Below, piece after piece: positions 36,229 to 64,000 of a stretch of 64,000 nucleotides of DNA (position 1 is the first letter of the stretch; each line of letters opens with the position of its first letter). The notes beneath the pieces are model-generated. The model ran no database searches, had not been told where the DNA came from, and saw only the letters and a program-made list of their open reading frames with translations. A program made the position numbers and the translations under genes. This stretch comes from Okapia johnstoni (Eukaryota > Chordata > Mammalia > Artiodactyla > Giraffidae): NCBI GenBank assembly GCA_024291935.2, contig CM044317.1:58084730-58148729 (forward strand). The letters are read 5' to 3'.

Positions 36229-37062
36229 TCTGGAAAGTTCTCAAAGTCCTTTGAACTGTATAGTTGTCTTCATACTGCTGCTTATGAGTTATGCCAACAA
36301 TATTTAATCATACATTTACAACTAAAATATGGCACATGCAGCTGAATTCAGTCAAATCTTGAACATCTTGTTTATAATTTAAGGTCTGTAGGTTTCAATT
36401 AATTTAGGTTAATCTTGCAACCAAAGGAAAAGCTTGTTACATGTTAGCATTTTCTTGAAGGACCAGATCTTTCAAAGAGGGACTCCCAGGACCAACCAAT
36501 GCATACAAGACAATGAATGCAGAGGACAAAACCTGAGGAAGGCAAAAGTCTGAAATGTTTCAAGTGTGTCTTCTTCCTCCTTAGTATTCCTTCCACCATA
36601 CTATCTGTGTGTTGGACCTACCCAGTCCATCTTCCCCACCACCAAAAGAGAGATCTTTTAAGAGCAATTTCATAGCTCAAAAATTCTACTTTTCATAAAA
36701 CACTGGAGCACAGTTCAGCCAAGTTCTTTGCCACTCGTAACAAGGATTGCTGCTGCTTCAGTTCTCAATTTCCTTTCTCCTGTTTCTCATTTCCACCTGA
36801 GAACTCACCAGAATGGTCTTTAATGTTCATATTCCTACCAGAATTCTGTTTATGATTACTTACACTCTTTATTCTAAGAAGATGGAAGCTTTCCCTCAGT
36901 TCTCTTTTCCTTCTGAGCCCTCACTAGAATTGCCCTTAACCTTTTATATTTCTAGCACACACATCTTCCAGCCTCTACCCACTACCCAGTTCCGAAGCCC
37001 CTTCTATATTTTTAGGTGTTTATTACTGCCACAGCCCACTTCTTGGTCCAAAGTATGCGTTA
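36229..37062. other. Intergenic sequence, nothing recognised
   Basis: About 830 bases of unique-looking sequence with CT-rich patches. There is no supported gene. Confidence 0.45.
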
Positions 37063-37520
37063 GTTTGCTCAGGTTCCTATAACAAAATACCACAGACTAG
37101 GTGGCTTAAATCACAGAAATTTATTTTCTCAGAGTTCTGGAGGCTATGAAGTCTAGGATCAGTCTGGCAGAGTCAAGTTTTCTGTAAACACTGCCTTCCT
37201 GGCTTGCAGATGATCGCCTTCTTGCTGTGTCCTCACATGGTGGGAAGAGGGGTTGTGGGGGAGAGAGAAAGGAGGGAAGAAAAAGAGCGAGGATGAAGAG
37301 GAGGGAGAGGGAGCGGGGAGACAGAAGGGAGAGCCCACGCCTGCTCTCTAGCACCTCTTCTTACTGGGACACCGATGTTATTGGATCAGGGCCCACCCGC
37401 ATGACCTCATTTAACCTTGGTTACGTCCACAAACACCCCATCTCCAATACTGTCACACTGGGGATAATGTCTCCAACGTAAGAATCGGGGAAGGACACAA
37501 ACATCCAGTCCTTAATAGCT
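37063..37520 (-). mobile_element. MLT1-type LTR (ERVL-MaLR), antisense
   Basis: Same family type and orientation as 6453-6847: 'tagtttgctcaggttcctat', 'agaaatttattttctcagag', 'cttgctgtgtcctcacatgg', 'gcccacccgcatgacctcat'. An expanded purine-rich tract (GGGAGA and AGGAGG words) lies within it at 37245-37330 and is unlike the other copy. Confidence 0.75.
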
Positions 37521-37892
37521 TGTATGAAAAAAATTCTGTAAGTCTGAAGAGCAGAAAGTGAAAAGTCAGAAGGAATGTGCTAAATATATATTGTTTTAGG
37601 CCAAAATTTTCATTTCTTTCCCCTATGTTCTGTTCTCTCATTTAGATCAAATGAACAAATGTTCCTCTTTTGTGTGTTGCTTGTCCAAGCTGGCTTTCTA
37701 CTACCTGCTAGATAAATGCTATGTGAGGTTTTAAGATAGATGCCCTCCTCTAGAAGAACCAAAGGAAAGATGGCTTCTAAAGAAGACAGCTAACTTGGCT
37801 TACTCTTTTACTCAAATGATGTTTGAACTGTTTGTTCCTCTAGAGTGATATTATGACTTTGGAGCCAAAAATATAAGATATTAACCTATTTT
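37521..37892. other. Intergenic sequence, nothing recognised
   Basis: About 370 bases, AT-rich, with no repeat boundary or gene seen. Confidence 0.45.
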
Positions 37893-38880
37893 AAGAAAGT
37901 AATGCCCCAAGGGAGCCCTGTACACTGTTGGTGGGAATGGAAATCGGTGCAGCCACTGTGAAAAAAGTAGGGAGTTTCCTCAAAAAACTAACAAATAGAA
38001 CTACCATATGATCCAGCAATTCCACTCCTGGGTATCTATCCAGATAAAATGAAAATGCTAATTCAAAAAGATACACGCACCCCAATGTTCAGAGCAGCAT
38101 TACTTAAAATTGCTGAGATATGGAAGCAATGTAAGTGTCCATCAACAGAGGAACAGATAAAGATGGTATGATATACATATAATATATACATAAAATATAT
38201 ATATATATATATATCCCATTATGTATTATATATATAATGGGATAGTATTCAACCATAAAAAAGAATGAAATTTTGCCATTTGCAACATGGATAGACTTGG
38301 AGGACATTATGCTTAATGACTGAAGGCAAAAGAAGGGGACAACAGAGGATGAGATGGTTGGATGGCATCACCAATTCAATGGACATGATTTTGAGCAAAC
38401 TCTGGGAGATAGTGAAGAAGAGGGAAGTCTGTCATGCTGCAGTCCACGGGGTGGCAAACAGTAGGACACGATTTAGCAACTGAACAACAGTGCTTAATGA
38501 GATAGGTCAGAGAAAGACAGAAACTGTATGATATCACTTATATGTGGACTCTAAAAAATACAACACACCAGTGAATATTAAAAAAAAAGAAACTCACAGA
38601 TACAGAGAACTAGTGGTTAACAGTGGGGAAAGGAGAGGGACGGGGGAAGGGCATGATAGGAGTAGGGGATTAAGAGGTACAAACTACTCTGTATAAAATA
38701 AACAAGCTACAAGGATATACTGGATAACACAGGAAATAACGGTCACTATAATAACTATAAGTGGAGTATAACCTTTAAAAATCATGATTCACTGTGTGTG
38801 GTACACCTGAAAGTTATGTAATACTGTACTTCAACTACACCTCAACAACAAATAAATAAAAAAGAAATGCCTTTTCCTTA
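37893..38880 (+). mobile_element. L1 3' part, sense, with nested BovB tail
   Basis: L1 ORF2 C-terminal coding text in plus orientation ('gccctgtacactgttggtgg', 'catatgatccagcaattcca', 'ctgggtatctatccagataa') and the 3' UTR to 'cacctgaaagttatgtaata' and the A-rich end. It is interrupted at 38320-38490. An (AT)n run lies at about 38180-38235. Confidence 0.87.
38320..38490 (+). mobile_element. BovB 3' end (171 bp) nested in L1
   Basis: The text 'gaaggggacaacagaggatg', 'ggcatcaccaattcaatgga' and 'cagtccacggggtggcaaac' is the BovB 3' end. The duplication TGCTTAATGA is perfect at 38310-38319 and 38491-38500. It shows that very short 3' pieces of BovB integrate with normal duplications. Confidence 0.92.
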
Positions 38881-39323
38881 TTCACAGAACAAAAATATAT
38901 AGGTTCATCTCCCTGTCCATACACAAATATGGCATATCAAGGAATTGTATGTCAATGTACAAAACTGATGCTAATGATTCACCATATTATCTGCTGTGTT
39001 GGACATCATGCCAGGTGCTGGGAGTGAAAGAATAAAACCCAGACCTTGTCCACAAAGGACATAGCCCGATACTTTTAGAAACAAGACTCCAGTGGACACA
39101 AGACTCCAGTGGACACAAGCTAGGGACATAGCCTGATACTTTTGAGCTATTTTCCCAGGAGTGATAAGGGGTTTGTGCAGTCACCCACTTACTCTTACCC
39201 GGGTGGCTGGTTAGAAAGGCAGCTGTGGTCAAAGAAGTTCCCCAAGAGCAGCTCTACCCTGTGAGTGTCACAGTGTTAAATATAGAGTCTGTGTCAAGTG
39301 GTGAAGCAATATCTATTTTAAAT
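38881..39323. other. Intergenic sequence with a short direct repeat
   Basis: About 440 bases. The word CAAGACTCCAGTGGACA occurs twice in tandem at about 39084 and 39101, and the phrase 'acatagcc(c/t)gatactttt' occurs twice (39060 and 39126). I see no gene. Confidence 0.5.
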
Positions 39324-39337
39324 AGAGTTGAAGTTTT

Positions 39338-39495
39338 TTTTTAATTTTTTATTTCGACTGCACTGGATCTTTGCTGTGGTTCACAGGCTTAGTTGTGGCA
39401 TGTGGGATCTTTGTTCTCCAACTAGGGGTCAAACCCAGGCCCCCGACATTGGGAGCATGGAATCGTCGTATCCATTGGACCACCAGGGAAGTCCC
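39338..39495 (-). mobile_element. CHR-type SINE, antisense, with duplication
   Basis: A reverse SINE ending 'ccattggaccaccagggaag'. It is flanked by AGAGTTGAAGTTTT (39324-39337) and AGAGTTCAAGTTTT (39496-39509), 13 of 14 matching. It lies only about 470 bases beyond the proposed CDK19 3' end. Confidence 0.9.
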
Positions 39496-39509
39496 AGAGT
39501 TCAAGTTTT

Positions 39510-39967
39510 ATGTTGAATGCTTATGTAACTTAAACATTCTTCAATTCACTCCACGATGCCTTTAACCATTGGAATAACCACAGATGATTCATCAAGTAAA
39601 TTGTAGGAGGGGGCGGCCAGGCACAACATAATGTCCTCATAAAAGAAACTCTCAGGTCCACTCTTCCCACAAAACGCTGCCTATTTGCTTTTTCTAAAAC
39701 ATCTTTCTAAATTTTATTTTTTTTAGAAAAGGGTATCTCCCCTAAAGATGTTTAAAAAACTAATTTTGCTTCTGAGGTATTTGCAAGCCTTGCCTTTGGT
39801 TTTGTGACGTCATAAGCATCCTAAATAAGATAACATGTTGCAGCTCACAGGGAGACTGCATCTCTGCAGGACAAGTGTAATCTGAAAAGCTTCGAGGCAC
39901 ACACATCAGATTTTAACACTAAAACTTGTTGTAACAAGAGTTTTTCCTACAGTTAAAAAATCCACAC
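39510..39967. other. Sequence just downstream of the CDK19 3' end
   Basis: Unique-looking sequence. Read on the minus strand just past the proposed cleavage site it starts TCAGTGTGGATTTTTT, a GT-rich and T-rich stretch suited to a downstream polyadenylation element. Confidence 0.5.
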
Positions 39968-39987
39968 TGACACAAAGTCAATTAAAT

Positions 39988-39993
39988 TTTATT
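39988..39993 (-). terminator. CDK19: CDK19 distal polyadenylation signal AATAAA
   Basis: The plus-strand TTTATT is AATAAA on the gene strand. Cleavage would fall about 15 to 25 bases further, near 39963-39973. A GT/T-rich element follows. Placing the end here gives a 3' UTR of about 4.2 kb, close to the long 3' UTR known for mammalian CDK19. The exact cleavage site is inferred. Confidence 0.7.
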
Positions 39994-40117
39994 ACAACCA
40001 AGAATATAAAATAAATGCAATGTAATTCATTTCTAACAGTCATTTCAGGAAGGATGTCAGGAAAACTCAAAAGCGAGAAACACTTGGCTCTGAAGCGGCA
40101 AGCTTGTCCTGCAGCCC

Positions 40118-40160
40118 GGGGAGCAGGCCTCGCCGGGGGGAGCAGGCCTCACTGGGGGGC
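40118..40160. repeat. GC-rich 19-bp tandem pair in the 3' UTR
   Basis: AGCAGGCCTC recurs at 40122 and 40141, a 19-base period of the form AGCAGGCCTCRCYGGGGGG. It is embedded in a CpG-containing patch, while the surrounding UTR is strongly AT-rich. Confidence 0.8.
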
Positions 40161-43100
40161 GGCCGGCTCCCAGTGCACACCTCACAGTGTGTGTGCAAAG
40201 CATACAGTCATGTCTAAAGTCGTACAAACAGGGATGCGTGCAGAAAAATGGCTGAAAAGAGAAACAAGAACAGGTACACTTCACATAGAGGAATTATGGG
40301 AAATACAAACTAGGCAGTTTAGAAAGTATATACTACATAACATATATAAAAAGTACTTTAAATTGTTGTTAAAAAGGACATCTTCAGTCCAGATTTTGTG
40401 TAATACTTTTAGTGTCTACACAGACAAACTTTTAAAAAAATTAAATAGTATTAATTTACTAAATATTTAGGAGATAACAGTGCATTAAGGATTTTTTTCA
40501 TATAATACATACGTATCACTCCTTCGCAGTGATAGCATAGAAGAGTAAGTATGGCCTTAGGTACAACACATTTTTAAAAAACCCTAAAACAATGGACTTC
40601 GCCTTATGATATTTGTGACTATTCTTGAAGATTAAGGAAACCTAAATAGCTATGTTTTATATAAAATATTATTTATACTTGAATCCTTCAAGCTTCCTTT
40701 AGTCTGCCATTTCACTGCCTTTCTCCATTCCCCAGAAAGATAACATTACAGAGGTTAGGATTTGTAATTTTCATAGAATATTCCTTCATTGTACAGTTTG
40801 TCACATACTAGTATTCCAAGCAGATTAAGCTGCAAGTCTTATTGTCCAACTATTTTTTCTCTTATCTTCAGCAGAGAAAACAGCATCATTATAGAGGCAT
40901 ACAACTAGCAGTTGCTTCACCAGGAATGAGGCAGTGAACATGTAAGTAAATGTCATCCCTTTCCATTCTTAAATGTAAATTGTGTTTACAAGAGCAAAAG
41001 AGTAGTGCAGAAGGCCAAAATTCTAAGTACTAAAGTTTTAAAACCACACAGATATAAAAATATACATGTCCTTGGTTTTTGCATGTTCCTGCATGATCTG
41101 CTTCATCATAAGGATTGTTTCAGCCTCATGGTGTCAGTCCTGCTGCCAGGCTGCCTTACCTGTGAGCTCAGCTGTCCTGAAACTCTAGAATACTTTTTCC
41201 TAAATACACACCTTACCAAAAAGCTAACTCAAAAACTGATTTGTAATATGAAACACAGAAAACCTTCGCTTTGATTCCTCTCTTCCTTTCGGTAACTTCC
41301 CCTGGTTTGGATGTCCACCCTGCATTCTCAGGGGACACCAATCGTAGTAAATTTTTAAAGAGGAATGTGGTTATTTGGGGAACACAAAAGTAAATTTTAA
41401 CCTCAAAAATCTTCACAGGTTTCCTTCAAGGGCCCACAGTTTTAGGGCCCATGAGTATGTTAAAGACTTTGTTCTTCTTTACAAGGAAAAGGAAATTGTG
41501 ACCGAAAATTATTTCAAAGAGTAATGGGCACCAGTGGGCGTCACCAACTCTGAGGCAAGACCACAGGAGGAAAGGGCCAGTCCCAGTGCAGTGACCAGAA
41601 ACAGTCACGTGTGTAATGGGCGTATCTGGCTAGACCCTGTGTGAGAAACACTGGGAACAACTGATAAAATCCCCACCACTTTCTGTATCAGTTCTGCCAC
41701 TAAAATTCACTACATGCAAAGAAAGTAGGGTAGTCCTGTGATCATATAAGCACGGATCACAAGGATTTATATCAAAGTGTATTAAAGGGTGTGATATTTT
41801 GATTCATGCACTTATTTGGGTTTGTCTTGTACTAAATGTATGCCCCTCTCAAGGGCAGGAACAGAGCTTCTCTTTTCACTGTAATTTCCTACAGACTCTT
41901 AGTTGAGTATGTTCTGCCTACAAGGGCCACCCGGTTGTTGTTGAAAGGCAGCTGTAAACATTTCAAATATATATTAATGCCTGTGGTGATACTTAATTGT
42001 TGGCTTTCTTGAAGGTAGATAAACATAGAAACCTCTCCATGATACTTGTCTATTATAGGGCAAAATTTGGGATAGTAATTCTCTTCAAGAGGGTTTAGAA
42101 GTAGATGAAGAGACCTTCATGTTTTAAGATGGTTTCATTTATAAGCCTGTCATCCCAGGAAAGCTTCCTGTCATGGACTCAATCATGAGCTCTTCAAGGA
42201 CAGGAAGTATGTCTTGCCCTTCCTATCTCCCCCAGCACGACGCTGGGCACAGGGGGAGGGTACAGTGAGGATCTGATGACACTGAGGCTTCAGGGCCCAG
42301 GACAGAACTTCACACAGGTAGCTACATTATGCAGAGGGCTACTAATTTCTCATTTTTAACAACGGAAGCAGTAAATTACCATGGAGACAATCAGATATTC
42401 CTTCCAATGGAGCATGTCAATTGTTTCTTCTTCAGTGTTGATGAGTGTCCCTACACAGTCTTTGTTATTAATAAGCATTATTATGCTGAGATCAGGAAGG
42501 TCCTTGCTGGCTACAGTATCACATCAATAGTGCAAAATGTATACTGGCTTCTGTCTAAAATCTTATTTTACTTGTGTATGGACCCAGAGTAGATAACCAG
42601 GTAGATAAGTTCACAAGGAAGAGTAAAAAAATGCATATAACTTGCATATAACAACGATCAGCTATTTCTTCTAGCTCAAGAAAACATTAAAACAAGGCTG
42701 GTGCTGCTAGTAGCATTTAGAACACAAATTTCTTGCCCCTTACATTACGAGGGAAGCTCATAAGTCTCTACATTTCTGTGGGACTCTGGGGAGCTTCCTT
42801 ATGCTGGCTAAGAAAGAACTCACTGGCCAAGAGCAAACTCAGCCTCTAATTCATAGATCATAGAAATGTAAATATGTACTTAGCTAATATAGTTGTATAC
42901 TATCTGCCCATAGTTTAGGCACAATTATTAAGTTTTCTCCTAGGGGCAAAAGAAAGCATTCAGTGCAATGAAAAGATTCTTGATAGAATTAAGTTTCAGT
43001 AATAACAGCAAAATTATGCATACATAATACATACTTGAAACATGAACAAAACCTAAACTTTTAACATGCTTTAAAAATAGTCACTCTATGCCTAACGCAA

Positions 43101-43610
43101 ATACGAATGGAGAACACTGCTTTTTGTTTTAAAAGCAGATTAATTTGCAGGCTTCTATTTGAGTACCCTTGATTATGTAAGAAAGTTACTCAAGCTGACC
43201 CAGATGTGAAGAAACCAACAGTTCTTTAGAGAAGCCAACTGTATGTACAATACACAAGAAAAGCTTTTCCTTCAAAGGGAAGCAGTACATCCTTTGATCA
43301 ACATTACTCTTAAAGAAATCCTAGTGCAGTTAATACTCTTCAGTTTTCCGGTGTGGGTCACCAGAAGACTGTATTTCATCAAAGCTCTTGAAACCCTTTT
43401 TAAAGTAGACTTAAGCTACATGAAGTTTAAAATTATCATTCTTAATTACTGAATACTATTCAGAATAAGATGATTCTGGGAACTAAGTTCCATATGAATG
43501 ATTATATAAAAATTACCACATGTTTTAGTTCTTCATAGCATAAAGCATAGTAACTGCAAAGATCTAGGCTGTTTTTGGTTGCAGGTTCCCACTGTCCCAC
43601 CACTTGTCTT

Positions 43611-43616
43611 TTTATT
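43611..43616 (-). terminator. CDK19: Candidate proximal polyadenylation signal
   Basis: AATAAA on the gene strand, about 560 bases after the stop codon. It is followed by a GTGGTGGGACAGTGGG-type G/T-rich stretch. If used it would give a much shorter 3' UTR. Use is not shown by sequence alone. Confidence 0.4.
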
Positions 43617-44176
43617 AGACCTTCCCTGAAACGAGATAAATAAAAACGTAATAGTAAGGTACTTTGGGACAGTAACAGTTCCCATTTAAGACTTCCATGA
43701 ACAAAAAAGTTATATTCTGTGAAAACCACGTAGTGCTTTAAAAGGTGCATATTTACCTGTGTTGCTAGATCAGTTCATGAAGTATAAAACTATACACCAC
43801 TGGAGTCTTGTTTCTAAAACATTAAAATCCTAATAAAAGAGCTTTGAAAAGATAAATCATAGTGATTGCTACAGCATGAGAAAGGTGCACCAGGAAATCC
43901 TTCCCAAAGATGCTGAAGGTTACAGAAGTTAAGTGCTGGGATTAGATCAGACGCTTTATCAGAGAAGTCACAATGGAACACATGCAGGGAAAGGCTGTTG
44001 GGGAAACTTCACAAAAATCTTCTTTAAGTCACTAAAGAAGAGACATCAGTCAGTCTTGCAAAATGCTCCATAAATAGTTTTCCTCCTAAGTGGATGGCAG
44101 CATCAGAGCTTGCATTTTTGGTTCTCTTCAATGCAGACATCATACTGCTGGAGTCTGTGCTCTGGGCTGTGGCCGG

Positions 44177-64000
<19,824 letters not shown>

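Larger units (their letters stand above)
39968..44176 (-). other. CDK19: CDK19 3' untranslated region
   Basis: About 4.2 kb of AT-rich sequence follows the CDK19 stop codon with no interspersed repeat that I can recognise. This is striking beside the repeat-packed DNA downstream and supports continuous selection on the transcript. It has one GC-rich patch near 40085-40175 and a candidate proximal polyadenylation signal at 43611-43616. Open frames in it, including one of 151 codons on the opposite strand at 40015-40470, show no known domain. Confidence 0.8.

Noticed and set aside
1..39960. A coding exon of a neighbouring gene downstream of CDK19
   Set aside because: I searched the frames for a second gene and found only LINE-derived coding text. 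The intergenic gap beyond CDK19 is large in mammals that I know.
40015..40470. 151-codon plus-strand frame, possible antisense gene
   Set aside because: It lies within the CDK19 3' UTR on the opposite strand, has no known domain, and its length comes partly from the GC-rich patch. I keep only the patch as a finding.

Overview
The window is mammalian nuclear DNA, almost certainly from a ruminant (a bovid such as cattle, buffalo, sheep or goat; the sequence alone does not let me choose). The evidence is many BovB (RTE-type) LINE copies and BovB-related Bov-tA SINEs, tRNA-Glu-derived CHR-type SINEs and bovine-type L1 3' ends. Shared mammalian repeats (MIR, MER5, MLT1-type LTRs, old L1) are also present.

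The only host gene I can support is the 3' half of CDK19 on the minus strand. It encodes the cyclin-dependent kinase of the Mediator kinase module. I joined eight complete coding exons and the end of a ninth by hand. All visible junctions are GT-AG and in phase. They encode residues 164 to 500, from just before the DMG motif to the natural C-terminus. The gene enters at the right edge (63976-64000) and stops at 44177-44179. Its roughly 4.2 kb 3' UTR probably ends near 39968, at an AATAAA signal. The N-terminal lobe, the HRD catalytic loop and the promoter lie outside the window.

Layout: 1-39,960 is intergenic DNA downstream of CDK19 with no recognisable host gene. It is a dense, layered repeat landscape: about 11 kb of BovB, several kb of L1, MLT1 and other LTR remnants, SINEs, and repeats inserted into repeats. 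Target-site duplications often let the order of events be read. From 39,968 to 64,000 lies CDK19. This part has no BovB that I can see, only SINEs, short old L1 pieces, MIR, MER5, one hAT-type DNA transposon with clear ends, and one short L1 3' end with a perfect 14-bp duplication.

I found no undescribed biological system. The most informative observations are the nested insertions with readable duplications, the sharp change in repeat content at the CDK19 3' end, a CDK19 splice acceptor that also looks like a donor, and a CpG-containing patch inside the otherwise AT-rich 3' UTR. Repeat boundaries are approximate unless a duplication is given. Repeat family names come from recognition of consensus features, not from a database search.
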